Shown in pieces: positions 8,088-17,444 of a stretch of DNA of 64,000 nucleotides (its first letter is position 1; every line of letters begins with the position of its first letter). Source of the DNA: a virus. Position numbers and translations under genes: made by a program. The notes under the pieces were generated by a model, which was not told where the DNA came from, made no database searches, and saw only the letters and a program-made list of their open reading frames with translations. Location of the stretch: positions 62,001-126,000 of the IMG/VR virus record IMGVR_UViG_3300042569_002050; one strand, 5' to 3'.

Positions 8088-9713
8088 ATGAGTAAAATAA
8101 TCAGTTTCGAACGCGAAGCAAAAGAAAAACTACAGGAAGGTGTAGACAAGGTCTACAAAGCTGTAGCAACAACAATGGGTCCCTTCGGACGTAATGTATT
8201 AATTGAAAAAGAATATGGTCAAGTATCATCTACTAAAGATGGTGTTACTGTAGCTAAATCAATTACATTGGAAGACCCAATTGAAAACATGGCTGCAACT
8301 GTTATTAAACAAGCAGCATCAAAGACAGTTGATCAAGCAGGGGATGGAACAACTACATCTACTGTACTAGCTCATTCAATTGCAATTCAAGCATTACAAG
8401 CAACATCTTATGCTTCAACAAATGCCACTCAGGTAAAGCGTGGTATTGAACAGGCTGTTAAGAAAGTAGTTGCTGAATTGAAAGCAATGTCTGTGGATAT
8501 TACAGATGAAGCACAAATTAAACAAATTGCTACATTATCAGCTAATGGTGATGAAGAAATTGGTAATATTGTAGCTACAGCTATTGATAAAGTAGGTAGA
8601 GATGGAGTAGTAACTGTAGAGAAATCTCGTACAGGTGAGACAACATTGGAAGTTGTTGAAGGTTTGCAATTTGATAGAGGTTATAAATCACCTTACTTTG
8701 TAACCGATAACAATTCAATGCAAGTTACATTAAATGACCCTTATATTTTAATTTATGATAAGCGTATTAGTGCGGTTAAGGATTTACTTCCATTACTTGA
8801 ACGTGTTTCTACTGAAAGTAAATCTCTTTTAATTATTGCTGAAGACATTGATGGTGAAGCGTTAGCTACATTAGTAATGAATAAAGCAAGAGGTGTATTA
8901 CAAGTATGTGCTGTTAAAGCTCCTGAATTTGGAGATCGTAGAACAGCAATTTTGGAAGACATTGCTACATTAACTGGTGGACAAGTAGTTTCATCTGAAA
9001 AAGGTATGACTTTAGCTAAACTAGATATTAACTGGTTAGGTAAATCTAGAGTTGCTACTGTTGGTAAAGATACTACTACAATCGTTGATGGTAAAGGTAA
9101 TGTTGATAAAATTGAAGAGCGTATCTTGAATATTAAAGCTCAAATGGACAAACCAGATACTACACCTTATGAAATTGAAAAATATCAAGAGCGTTTAGGT
9201 AAAATGGTAGGTGGAGTTGCTATCATCAATGTTGGTGGTGGTAATGAAATTGAGATCGAAGAGAAAAAAGATCGTATTGATGATGCTTTACAAGCAACTA
9301 AAGCCGCTCTTGAAGAAGGTATCTTACCAGGTGCAGGTGTAGCATTACTAAATGCTAGAAAAACATTATTAGCTGATTTAGATAAAAAAGAAGACATAGC
9401 TAAAGGTGCTGAAATTGTATTTCAAGCTTGTGCGGCTCCATTTAAACAAATTCTAAAAAATGCTGGTGAAGATGCTACTGAATGGTGGATAAAAATTATA
9501 AATTCTGATTCATCATCTGTACCAGATTTAACAAATAATACAGTAGTAGACGCGTTTGAATTAGGTATCATTGATCCAACTAAGGTAGTACGTTGCGCCC
9601 TAGAAAATGCAGCATCAGCTGCTGTTACATTACTAATGACTGAATGTGTTGTTCATGAAAAACCTAATGAAAAGAAGGATGACATGGGTGGTATGGCAGG
9701 ATTTGGTATGTAA
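8088..9713 (+). CDS. groEL: chaperonin GroEL
   Basis: The full-length 541-residue chaperonin has MGPFGRNVLIEKEYG and TKDGVTVAKSI in the ATP pocket, GDGTTTSTVLA near residue 84, and a GGM-type tail (DDMGGMAGFGM). All three regions (equatorial, intermediate, apical) are present with no break. Phage chaperonins are known in large myophages and are thought to fold virion or replication proteins. The codon use follows the rest of the genome, so acquisition was not recent. Confidence 0.97.
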   Translation: MSKIISFEREAKEKLQEGVDKVYKAVATTMGPFGRNVLIEKEYGQVSSTKDGVTVAKSITLEDPIENMAATVIKQAASKTVDQAGDGTTTSTVLAHSIAIQALQATSYASTNATQVKRGIEQAVKKVVAELKAMSVDITDEAQIKQIATLSANGDEEIGNIVATAIDKVGRDGVVTVEKSRTGETTLEVVEGLQFDRGYKSPYFVTDNNSMQVTLNDPYILIYDKRISAVKDLLPLLERVSTESKSLLIIAEDIDGEALATLVMNKARGVLQVCAVKAPEFGDRRTAILEDIATLTGGQVVSSEKGMTLAKLDINWLGKSRVATVGKDTTTIVDGKGNVDKIEERILNIKAQMDKPDTTPYEIEKYQERLGKMVGGVAIINVGGGNEIEIEEKKDRIDDALQATKAALEEGILPGAGVALLNARKTLLADLDKKEDIAKGAEIVFQACAAPFKQILKNAGEDATEWWIKIINSDSSSVPDLTNNTVVDAFELGIIDPTKVVRCALENAASAAVTLLMTECVVHEKPNEKKDDMGGMAGFGM

Positions 9714-9722
9714 ATTTAATAC

Positions 9723-10088
9723 ATGAAAAAGTTATACTTAGACGATATCCGCACCCCTCAAACAGAGGGGTGGGTTATCGTTCGTAACTACGATGATTTC
9801 GTAGCATGGATTAGATTAAATGGTGTTCCTGATGAAGTATCATTCGACCATGATTTGGGAGAAGATGTTGCTAAAGAAAAAGTAGAGGCAGGAATGTCTA
9901 AACGTAAAGCAAGAGAGCAAAAGAAGGAAACTAAAAGTGGTTATGACGCTGCAATATGGTTAGGACGACATTGTCTGTTAACCGATACTCCTTACCCAAA
10001 ATGGAATTGTCATTCTGCAAATCCTGTTGGTAAGGCAAATATAGAAGCATACATTAACAATGTAATTAAACATCAAAATCAGTTATGA
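9723..10088 (+). CDS. cyclic-phosphate-processing receiver-like (cREC) protein
   Basis: The 121-residue protein starts KKLYLDDIRTP, has VSFDHDLGED near residue 40 and ends with NCHSANPVGKANIEAYI. That set matches the small phage and bacterial domain described as a receiver-like fold linked to cyclic-phosphate RNA ends (cREC_REC). The D-D near the start and the H-D-L-G and H-S-A-N-P-V-G motifs would be the active site. The role in infection is unknown; RNA-end repair is an inference. It overlaps the clamp loader gene by four bases. Confidence 0.75.
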   Translation: MKKLYLDDIRTPQTEGWVIVRNYDDFVAWIRLNGVPDEVSFDHDLGEDVAKEKVEAGMSKRKAREQKKETKSGYDAAIWLGRHCLLTDTPYPKWNCHSANPVGKANIEAYINNVIKHQNQL

Positions 10089-11005
10089 AACAACACACAC
10101 TCTGGATAGAAAAATACAGATCACAAACCTTAGAACAATACATTGGTAACGATGTTGTTAAAGATCGTATTGCTGATTGTATTGCTAAGAATGATATACC
10201 CCATTTCATATTCGCTGGCAGCGCAGGTACAGGTAAAACTACATTAGCTAAACTAATTGTGGGAAACATTCAATGCGACTATCTTTACCTCAACGCTAGC
10301 GATGAGAATGGAATTGATACAATTAGAGATAAAGTAAAAGGATTTGCCTCAACAGCATCATTTCAACCTATTAAGGTTGTAATATTGGATGAAGCAGATT
10401 TCCTAACACAGCCCGCTCAAGCAGCATTACGTAACCTAATTGAAGAATATTCAGCATATACTCGCTTTATATTGACTTGTAATTATGTTGAGCGCTTAAT
10501 TGAACCACTTCAATCACGTTGTGAGTTACATATGCTTAAACCACCAACTAAAGGTGCTGTTGCAAAACATATCTGCATCAATATTTTAGATGTTGAAGGT
10601 ATTACATATGAAATGGTTGATGTAGCTAAAGTCATTAATGAATTTTATCCTGATATTCGTTCTGTAATCAAAGTATTACAATCTAATATTAAGGAAAGTA
10701 AATTAGTTGTTACTGCTTTAGATGATAACTGGACTAAACAATTGGTTCAAATACTATCTAAACGCGAGAAAAACGCTTGGTATCAAGTACGCCAACTTGT
10801 AGCTGACGCTCAAGTAGACGATTTTCAAACCGCTTATCGTTATATGTTTGAGCATTTAGCTGAATTTAGTTATGGAAATGATGCTCAACTATCAGTTATA
10901 TTAGATGATTTTATCTGGAGAGCAGGTGTAGTGCCTGATAAAGAAATTAACTTTGCTGCTTGTATAGCTAAAGTATTAGAAACAATCAAAAAACAAGTAT
11001 TATAA
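10085..11005 (+). CDS. clamp loader large subunit, T4 gp44-like AAA+ ATPase
   Basis: The loader opens the sliding clamp and places it on primed DNA. Walker A is GSAGTGKTT near residue 45, Walker B is VVILDEADF near 98, sensor 1 is FILTCNY, and the arginine finger lies in LQSRC, as in replication factor C small subunits and T4 gp44. The length, 306 residues, fits. Its partner, the gp62-like subunit, lies three genes downstream. Confidence 0.95.
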   Translation: MKQHTLWIEKYRSQTLEQYIGNDVVKDRIADCIAKNDIPHFIFAGSAGTGKTTLAKLIVGNIQCDYLYLNASDENGIDTIRDKVKGFASTASFQPIKVVILDEADFLTQPAQAALRNLIEEYSAYTRFILTCNYVERLIEPLQSRCELHMLKPPTKGAVAKHICINILDVEGITYEMVDVAKVINEFYPDIRSVIKVLQSNIKESKLVVTALDDNWTKQLVQILSKREKNAWYQVRQLVADAQVDDFQTAYRYMFEHLAEFSYGNDAQLSVILDDFIWRAGVVPDKEINFAACIAKVLETIKKQVL

Positions 11006-11286
11006 TGGATCAACAAATGAACCTAAACATTGGTTTAGACAAGACATCACCAGTATCTTGCGATAAGTGTGGTAGTCAAGTTTTCCAAGAAGGAGTATTG
11101 CTTAGAAAAGCATCTCGATTATTAACAGGAACAGCACAAGATGCTTTGATTCCTATTCAAGTGTTTGCCTGTATGAGTTGTGGAAGTGTGAATGAAGAAT
11201 TCTTACCAATACAAATGAGACAGCAACCACAATCACAACCCACTACTAAACCTGAAGAAGAAGGTGGACGAATTATTAAATTTTAA
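11005..11286 (+). CDS. zinc-ribbon phage protein
   Basis: The 93-residue protein has CDKC and CMSC pairs framing RKASRLLTGTAQDALIPIQV, followed by a disordered Gln/Pro-rich tail. I recall similar proteins beside clamp loader genes of T4-like marine phages. It likely binds zinc; the function is unknown. Its start overlaps the gp44-like stop by one base. Confidence 0.75.
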   Translation: MDQQMNLNIGLDKTSPVSCDKCGSQVFQEGVLLRKASRLLTGTAQDALIPIQVFACMSCGSVNEEFLPIQMRQQPQSQPTTKPEEEGGRIIKF

Positions 11287-11289
11287 ATT

Positions 11290-11559
11290 ATGATAACATC
11301 AATAGCATTACTTATAGTAGCAATTGCCAATGCAGTTACAGTATACTATAGCACTAAAAGAATGGATAAACTCCAAGACCAAATAAATGATTTAGGTCAA
11401 CAAATCTATGACACTAATTCCCTATTTGAACGATCAGAAAATCTTCAAAGAGCAATTAATGATAATTTAGATAAACAAATCAAATCTCAATATAGCCATT
11501 TTACAAGTCGTATGGATAAATTGAAGAATGACGTATTACAAAATACAAGACAATACTAA
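11290..11559 (+). CDS. membrane-anchored coiled-coil protein
   Basis: An N-terminal hydrophobic helix (SIALLIVAIANAVTVYY) is followed by about 65 residues of heptad-like polar sequence. It is therefore a single-span protein with a coiled-coil tail. It sits inside the clamp loader operon. Function unknown. Confidence 0.7.
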   Translation: MITSIALLIVAIANAVTVYYSTKRMDKLQDQINDLGQQIYDTNSLFERSENLQRAINDNLDKQIKSQYSHFTSRMDKLKNDVLQNTRQY

Positions 11560-11933
11560 TGAATATATTTGATCATATTAAAAATATCACAACTAATAAA
11601 GGAACATACTTAGGAGATGAAGGTTGGAACAACTGGATGATTAATCGTTTTCTCAGTATGGATCCTGATTATTGTGAAGTAGTTAATGTTGTTCAAAAGA
11701 ATACTTGGCAAATGAAGGGCGAACACCTATACAATTTGTATAAGGATCTTATTCCCAAACAATACAAGTATCTTAAATATATTAAGCCTAAAAATAAGAA
11801 AGATTATGATGCTGGCGAAGTAGAAGCAGTATCATTGTACTTCGAAGTAAGTAAGAAGGAAGCTAAAGAATATATTTCAATGCTTCCTAAAGACGAATTA
11901 AATAATATAATATCACAAATCAATGGAAAGTAA
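11559..11933 (+). CDS. clamp loader small subunit, T4 gp62-like
   Basis: The 124-residue protein begins FDHIKNITTNKG and has WNNWMINRFLSMDPDYCEVV, the region typical of gp62-like subunits of T4-like phages. It completes the gp44/gp62 loader. It is shorter than T4 gp62, as in marine T4-like phages. The end overlaps the next start by 11 bases. Confidence 0.8.
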   Translation: MNIFDHIKNITTNKGTYLGDEGWNNWMINRFLSMDPDYCEVVNVVQKNTWQMKGEHLYNLYKDLIPKQYKYLKYIKPKNKKDYDAGEVEAVSLYFEVSKKEAKEYISMLPKDELNNIISQINGK

Positions 11934-12177
11934 AGAATACTATTATACTGAAGACGAGAATGGAGAATTACACCAAATAGACTCAGTTGTAAGTTCAATT
12001 ATTACTCAGTTTACAACAAGAGCTATTATGGGAAAGAAAAAATATGGTGTTACTTTAGACCGTACTGATTTATCTTTACTTGAGTGGATTGAGCACGCTA
12101 AACAAGAGCATATGGATGCTATCTTGTATTTAGAAAAAATTAAACAAGAAATTAGTGGGAAAGAAAAAATTAACTGA
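11923..12177 (+). CDS. helical hypothetical protein, possibly MazG-like
   Basis: The 84-residue protein has KKKYGVTLDRTDLSLLEWI followed by HAKQEHMDAILYLEK, which recalls the E-E-x-x-D helix pattern of small MazG/dUTPase-like all-alpha NTP pyrophosphatases, but it is only one part of such a fold. Treat it as a conserved phage protein of unknown function. Confidence 0.6.
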   Translation: MESKEYYYTEDENGELHQIDSVVSSIITQFTTRAIMGKKKYGVTLDRTDLSLLEWIEHAKQEHMDAILYLEKIKQEISGKEKIN

Positions 12178-13096
12178 GGTTGAACTTAAGATAAAAAACC
12201 ACCAACAACCTGAGGTTAATCCTGCATTTCATAAAACTGTATCTTACTCTCAATATACTATGTGGGCTTCATGTCCTCATAAGTGGTATTTAACTTACGT
12301 AGAAAACAAACAACCATACCAAGCTAGTATTCATACTGTATTTGGAACAGCATTTCATGAAACTATACAATCGTATCTTGAAACGATGTATAATGTAAGT
12401 GGAGCTGCAGCAGACAGAATGGATTTGGAAGAATTATTCCAAGCTAAATTCTCAGAAGTATATTCTAAGGAATATAAGAAAATGGGATCTCATTTTACTA
12501 CACCTCAAGAAATGGGAGAATTTTATGAGGATGCTGTTGCTATAATGAAGTGGATTAAGAAAAATAGAAATATATTATTTAGTATTCGTCGAGTAAAATT
12601 ATTAGGTATTGAAATACCAATATTAACAAATGTTGCTAATAATGTATTTTTAAAAGGATTTATTGATTTTGTGTTGTATGATGAAGATTTAGATAAAATT
12701 TATATATATGATATCAAAACATCAACACGAGGGTGGGGAGATAGAGAAAAGAAAGACGATAATAAAATTGCTCAAGTGTTATTATACAAGGAGTACTTTT
12801 CAAAACAATTTGGGGTCGATATTGAGAAAATTGAAGTCGAATACTTCATTGTTAAACGAAAAATCTGGGAGCAATCAGAATACCCAACTCCAAGAGTCCA
12901 ATCATTTAAACCAGCAAGTGGTAAAATCAAACGAAAGCAAGCAATAGATAATTTTAATAATTTTCTTAAAGATTGTTTCGATGGTTTTGGGAAACCACAA
13001 ATAAAATCGTACCTTAAAAATGTAGGCGAAAGCTCATGTAAATGGTGTCCTTATAATGATTCACCAGAGCTTTGCGACAAAATCATAGTTTCTTAA
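12155..13096 (+). CDS. PD-(D/E)XK nuclease with Fe-S cysteines (RecB/Cas4/AddB type)
   Basis: SYSQYTMWASCPHKWYL near residue 30 is the opening motif of RecB-like nucleases with a first cluster Cys. GFIDFVLYDEDLDKIYIYDI followed by KTS gives the catalytic D...D-x-K. Three more cysteines near the end (CKWCPYNDSPELC) complete a probable 4Fe-4S cluster as in AddB and Cas4. At 313 residues there is no helicase part. It probably acts as a 5' or single-strand nuclease in replication or recombination, given its place next to the clamp loader. Confidence 0.88.
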   Translation: MGKKKLTEVELKIKNHQQPEVNPAFHKTVSYSQYTMWASCPHKWYLTYVENKQPYQASIHTVFGTAFHETIQSYLETMYNVSGAAADRMDLEELFQAKFSEVYSKEYKKMGSHFTTPQEMGEFYEDAVAIMKWIKKNRNILFSIRRVKLLGIEIPILTNVANNVFLKGFIDFVLYDEDLDKIYIYDIKTSTRGWGDREKKDDNKIAQVLLYKEYFSKQFGVDIEKIEVEYFIVKRKIWEQSEYPTPRVQSFKPASGKIKRKQAIDNFNNFLKDCFDGFGKPQIKSYLKNVGESSCKWCPYNDSPELCDKIIVS

Positions 13097-13103
13097 AAAT
13101 TTA

Positions 13104-13113
13104 TATATTTATA
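13104..13113 (+). promoter_or_regulatory. late-type promoter box
   Basis: TATATTTATA in the 42-nt gap before the ribbon-helix-helix gene. No good -33 box is seen. Confidence 0.4.
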
Positions 13114-13138
13114 TCCGAATATATAAAAACTACAAACT

Positions 13139-13333
13139 ATGGCAGAAAAAATGCAATTAACAAGTGTAAAGGTGCCTGAATCGTTATTTGAAGAATTCAA
13201 AATAGCCTGTGTTAAACATAAATTCAGCATTCAAAAATTAACAGAGCGTGCAATGTATTTATATTTAACTGATGAAGAATTTCGTAAAACGGTACATAAC
13301 CAATTAAATACACAACTGAAAAAAGAAGACTAA
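13139..13333 (+). CDS. ribbon-helix-helix DNA-binding protein
   Basis: The 64-residue protein fits the CopG/Arc/MetJ layout: strand QLTSVKVPESLFEEFKIAC, then two helices with IQKLTERAMYLYL. Such proteins bind operators as dimers. It stands alone behind its own promoter box and just before the glycosyltransferase block, so it may regulate that block or itself. Confidence 0.75.
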   Translation: MAEKMQLTSVKVPESLFEEFKIACVKHKFSIQKLTERAMYLYLTDEEFRKTVHNQLNTQLKKED

Positions 13334-13340
13334 CTACGTT

Positions 13341-14795
13341 ATGAAAGAAGGTTATATTAAACAAGAGGATAGAAAGAAAATCCTATTACTTTGTGATGAT
13401 ATTAGAATGACGAGCGGTATATCCACTATGGCTAGAGAAATAGTAGTGGGTACCGCTCATCACTTTAATTGGGTCAATTTAGGTGGTGGTGTAAACCACC
13501 CTGAAGAAGGTAAAAAATTAGATATTTGTGCTAGTACTAACGAACATGCTGGTATTGAAGATTCTAGTGTATTTATTTATCCTGTAAAAGGATACGGCAC
13601 TATAGAATTTGTACGCCAAATCATCAAGAATGAAAAACCAGATGCAATGATGATCTTTACAGATCCTCGTTATTGGATTTGGTTATTTCAAAATGAGCAT
13701 GAGATAAGAAAACAAATGCCTCTTATTTATTTAAACATTTGGGATAGTATTCCTTACCCAATGTATAATAAATCATACTACGAGTCATGTGATGCTTTAC
13801 TAGCAATTAGTAAACAAACAGAAAACATTAATAGGGTTGTATTAGGGGAGGCAGCTGAAGAAAAAGTAATTAAATATGTTCCTCATGGAATAAATGAAAA
13901 TATTTTCTTCCCTATCACTGAAGATAAACCTGAATATTTAGCTTTACAAGAGTTTAAAAAACAATTGTTTGGTGATAAAAAATATGATTTTACATTATTA
14001 TATAATGCTAGAAACATAAGACGCAAATCAGTACCTGATTTGATGTTAGCATGGAATAAATTTCGTTCTCAATTACCTAAAGAAAAAGCAAGTAAAACTT
14101 GTTTAGTAATGCATACTCATGTAAAAGATGAGCATGGTACTGATTTAGAAGCAGTGCGAGATATGATCTTTGGAAAAGAAGGTGGAAACATTATCTTCTC
14201 TCAAGGTAAACAACCAGCACAAGTAATGAATTTACTTTACAATGCTTGTGATGCAACTGTATTACCTAGTAGTAATGAAGGATGGGGTTTAAGTTTAACT
14301 GAATCTATGATGTGTGGCAAACCTATTATAGCTACAGTAACAGGTGGTATGCAAGACCAAATGCGATTTGAAAATGAATTAGGTGAGTGGATTAAATTCA
14401 CTGAAGAGTTTGGTTCCAACCATAGAGGTAAATATAAAAACTGTGGTGGGTGGGCATTCCCCGTATTTCCAAACAATTTAAGTTTAGTAGGTTCTCAACC
14501 AACACCTTACATATTTGATGATAGAGCTGAACCATTTGCTATTGCTGAACAAATCTCAGTAGTATATGGTCTTAAAACAATCACACCTCAAAACTTTAAA
14601 GAAAGAGGCCAAGCAGCTTATAAATGGGTAACATCAGATGAATCAATGATGTCAGCTAGATTAATGTCTAAAAATGTTATAGACGGTATTGAAGAAACAT
14701 TTAAAAAATGGACTCCAAGATACACATATGAATTAATTCCTGTTGAAACCCCGGATCAACCACAACATTATAACCCTTATTTAATAGCAGAATAG
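13341..14795 (+). CDS. glycosyltransferase, GT4-like (GT-B fold)
   Basis: The 484-residue protein has a Rossmann-type start KKILLLCDDIRMTSGIS and the donor-binding signature PSSNEGWGLSLTESMMCGKP near residue 313, typical of GT4 enzymes. The sugar and acceptor are unknown. It starts a run of sugar and methyl transfer genes reaching to 19.3 kb that could decorate virion proteins, DNA or host glycans. Confidence 0.88.
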   Translation: MKEGYIKQEDRKKILLLCDDIRMTSGISTMAREIVVGTAHHFNWVNLGGGVNHPEEGKKLDICASTNEHAGIEDSSVFIYPVKGYGTIEFVRQIIKNEKPDAMMIFTDPRYWIWLFQNEHEIRKQMPLIYLNIWDSIPYPMYNKSYYESCDALLAISKQTENINRVVLGEAAEEKVIKYVPHGINENIFFPITEDKPEYLALQEFKKQLFGDKKYDFTLLYNARNIRRKSVPDLMLAWNKFRSQLPKEKASKTCLVMHTHVKDEHGTDLEAVRDMIFGKEGGNIIFSQGKQPAQVMNLLYNACDATVLPSSNEGWGLSLTESMMCGKPIIATVTGGMQDQMRFENELGEWIKFTEEFGSNHRGKYKNCGGWAFPVFPNNLSLVGSQPTPYIFDDRAEPFAIAEQISVVYGLKTITPQNFKERGQAAYKWVTSDESMMSARLMSKNVIDGIEETFKKWTPRYTYELIPVETPDQPQHYNPYLIAE

Positions 14796-14797
14796 TT

Positions 14798-16102
14798 ATG
14801 AAACCAGTTATAGCAATTAGTTGCCCAATAGATACATTTAGTGGCTATGGAGCAAGATCGAGAGATGTAGTTAAAGCACTTATCAACTCAGAAAAATATG
14901 AAGTTAAAATCCTATCACAAAGATGGGGTAGTACTCCATTTGGATTTTTAAATCCATCAAACCCAGACCATAAAAAAATTATTGATTGCATTCAGCTAAG
15001 CAATAATAAATTAGAAGGAGTTCCTGATATTTGGATTCAAATTACAGTACCTAACGAATTTCAAAAGGTAGGTAAATACAATATTGGTATTACTGCTGGT
15101 ATTGAAACGGATTTATGTGCTACTACTTGGATTGAAGGATGTAATAGAATGGATTTAGTATTAACTTCATGTAACCATTCTAAAAAGGTATTCTTAAATT
15201 CAAAATACGAACAACGTAAAAAAGACAATCCTGAAGAAGTTGTTGGAATAATTGAAACAACAGTACCAGTAGAAGTGTTGTTTGAAGGAGTTGATACTCA
15301 AATTTATAAAAAAACAAATAAAGTTGATGAAACTTTAGACGATATATTAAAAAGCATTCCTGAGCATTTTAATTTTTTAGTTGTTGGTCATTGGTTACAA
15401 GGTAATTTTGGGGAAGATAGAAAAAATATGGGTGGAACCATTAAAGCATTTCTTGAAACCTTTAAAAATAGAAAAATAAAACCAGGACTTATTCTAAAAG
15501 TAAATGGTGGTAATTATTCAATTATGGATAGAGACCAAATGATTGCTAAAATAGAAGAAGTTAAATCAATGGTTGATGGTGATTTACCAAACATTTATTT
15601 ATTACATGGTGAATTAACAGATGACGAAATGAATGGTTTATATAATCATTCCAAAGTAAAAGCAATGCTAAGCTTAACTAAAGGTGAAGGATATGGTAGA
15701 CCATTAATTGAATTCACTCAAGCACAAAAACCAATTGTTGTTAGTGGATGGAGTGGACATACTGATTTCTTAAGTAAAGAATTTAGTGTGTTTGTTGGTG
15801 GTGAAATAAAGCCAATAGATAAGAGTGCTGTTGTTGAAAATATGCTGATATTAGAATCAAAATGGTTTACTCCGGACTATAACCAAGCTTCATTAGCATT
15901 AAAAGCAGTTTATGCAGATTATGATGAGTATGTTGAAAAAGCAAAGAGACAGTCGTATATTTGTCGTAATGATTTTAGTTTAGAAAAAATGGGTGAAAAA
16001 TTAGTTGAAATATTAGATGCTAATTTTACTAAAGAAATACCACTTCCTAAGCTAAGCAAAACAACATTACCAACCTTAAATAAAGCTGAAGATGACAAGT
16101 AA
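14798..16102 (+). CDS. glycosyltransferase, GT-B fold
   Basis: The 434-residue protein starts ISCPIDTFSGYGARSRDV and has GEGYGRPLIEFTQAQKPIVV near residue 296, the donor site of GT1/GT4-type enzymes. It lies two bases after the previous glycosyltransferase gene and is probably a paralogue with a different specificity. Confidence 0.88.
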   Translation: MKPVIAISCPIDTFSGYGARSRDVVKALINSEKYEVKILSQRWGSTPFGFLNPSNPDHKKIIDCIQLSNNKLEGVPDIWIQITVPNEFQKVGKYNIGITAGIETDLCATTWIEGCNRMDLVLTSCNHSKKVFLNSKYEQRKKDNPEEVVGIIETTVPVEVLFEGVDTQIYKKTNKVDETLDDILKSIPEHFNFLVVGHWLQGNFGEDRKNMGGTIKAFLETFKNRKIKPGLILKVNGGNYSIMDRDQMIAKIEEVKSMVDGDLPNIYLLHGELTDDEMNGLYNHSKVKAMLSLTKGEGYGRPLIEFTQAQKPIVVSGWSGHTDFLSKEFSVFVGGEIKPIDKSAVVENMLILESKWFTPDYNQASLALKAVYADYDEYVEKAKRQSYICRNDFSLEKMGEKLVEILDANFTKEIPLPKLSKTTLPTLNKAEDDK

Positions 16103-16385
16103 AGAATTTGTAATTTGGTTGAAGGGATTTACAGAAGGGGTACATGAGTATAATCTTACTCCAAAACAATGGGATACATTGAAAGAAAAATTAGAAGAAG
16201 TAAATGATACCTCTAAAACACCCCCTTGCTCAGGTCATGATCAAGAAAGCTGGAATGAAGAAGAATTAGAACGTAGAATGGATATTATAGGACAGAATGG
16301 AAACGAAGGTCTTCACTACAACGCAGAAGATTTAGGTGGAAATTGGGTTACAACAACAACAAATAAATTAAAAAATAATGGATAA
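16092..16385 (+). CDS. conserved phage protein, 97 aa
   Basis: The N-terminus KEFVIWLKGFTEGVHEYNLT and TPKQWDTLKEKLEEV form a helical module I recognise only as a common phage hypothetical. It overlaps its upstream neighbour by 11 bases and its downstream neighbour by 8. Function unknown. Confidence 0.75.
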   Translation: MTSKEFVIWLKGFTEGVHEYNLTPKQWDTLKEKLEEVNDTSKTPPCSGHDQESWNEEELERRMDIIGQNGNEGLHYNAEDLGGNWVTTTTNKLKNNG

Positions 16386-16809
16386 ATTAATCACTTGCCC
16401 TATTTGTAGTTCAGACTTCTGTTATGAAGTAGAACAAGAGCAAAAGAAACTATGGCATTGTTTTGGATGTGGATTTGCTTCTAATTCAGATCAACATATT
16501 GAAAAAATCAATTTAGAACAAACAGAAGCTGTATTACCCGAATTATATAGAGCTATTAAAAAACTAGATAACAACGGATATTATTGGTATCCTTCAACAA
16601 TCAACCACCCAACTAAAGGAATGGTATTTGTTGATTTAGCCGATAATGTTTGGCAGTGGGCTGGAGTTAAAGCTACTCCTATTACTGAAGAAGAAAAAGC
16701 AAAATTCCCTGAAGGTGCTACTCACAAAGCAGATATGAAAACAATTCAACACTTTGGAAGCACATACATGGAGGCTTTAAATTACATTGAATATTTTAAA
16801 CAAGATTAA
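16378..16809 (+). CDS. zinc-ribbon hypothetical protein
   Basis: Two CX2C pairs at the N-terminus (CPIC and CFGC) form a zinc ribbon like those of primases or transcription factors. The remaining 110 residues (WYPSTINHPTKGMVFVDLAD) have no recognised domain. Confidence 0.75.
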   Translation: MDKLITCPICSSDFCYEVEQEQKKLWHCFGCGFASNSDQHIEKINLEQTEAVLPELYRAIKKLDNNGYYWYPSTINHPTKGMVFVDLADNVWQWAGVKATPITEEEKAKFPEGATHKADMKTIQHFGSTYMEALNYIEYFKQD

Positions 16810-17444
16810 TGCACGCAACTGCTGAAGCTAACGCTAGAAGATTTTTTGGAACTTATGTTAATCAAGTTTCAAACCCAATTATAACTGAAATAGGATCTCA
16901 AATAGGGGGAAATGGGAGAGAATTTAATATCCGTTCATTAGCCCCATCAGGTTCTAAGTACATAGGAATAGATTTAGAAAAAATGCCTGGGGTAGATGTA
17001 GTATTAGAGGATCCTTATAAATTTCCTATTGAAGATAATTCTGTAGATTTTATTGTGAGTTCTTCATGCTTTGAACATATTGAATTCTTCTGGTTAACAT
17101 TCTTAGAAGCAATAAGAATATTAAAACCAACAGGAGTTCTTTATATCAATGCTCCATCTATAGGAGCATTTCACAGATACCCTATGGATTATTGGAGATT
17201 CTTCCCAGATAGTGCACATTCATTATCTAATTGGGGAGTTAGAAATGGATATAATTGTGGTGTATTAGAACAATATACTAGTGATAAAGAAAATGACATT
17301 TGGAGTGATTATATATCAGTTTATATTAAAGATAAAAAATATATCTCCAACTACCCTAATAGAATAATTAATAATTTTAAGAACTATACTAATGGTTCTA
17401 TATATCCTCACAACACAATATCAAATGAATTAAAATGGAGATAA
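16809..17444 (+). CDS. class I SAM-dependent methyltransferase
   Basis: The SAM site is at ITEIGSQIGGNG (motif I) and YIGIDLEKMPGVDVV (acidic end of strand 2). SVDFIVSSSCFEHI is motif IV, as in type 11 methyltransferases acting on small molecules or sugars. Context suggests a sugar or lipid-linked acceptor rather than DNA. Length 211 residues. Confidence 0.82.
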   Translation: MHATAEANARRFFGTYVNQVSNPIITEIGSQIGGNGREFNIRSLAPSGSKYIGIDLEKMPGVDVVLEDPYKFPIEDNSVDFIVSSSCFEHIEFFWLTFLEAIRILKPTGVLYINAPSIGAFHRYPMDYWRFFPDSAHSLSNWGVRNGYNCGVLEQYTSDKENDIWSDYISVYIKDKKYISNYPNRIINNFKNYTNGSIYPHNTISNELKWR

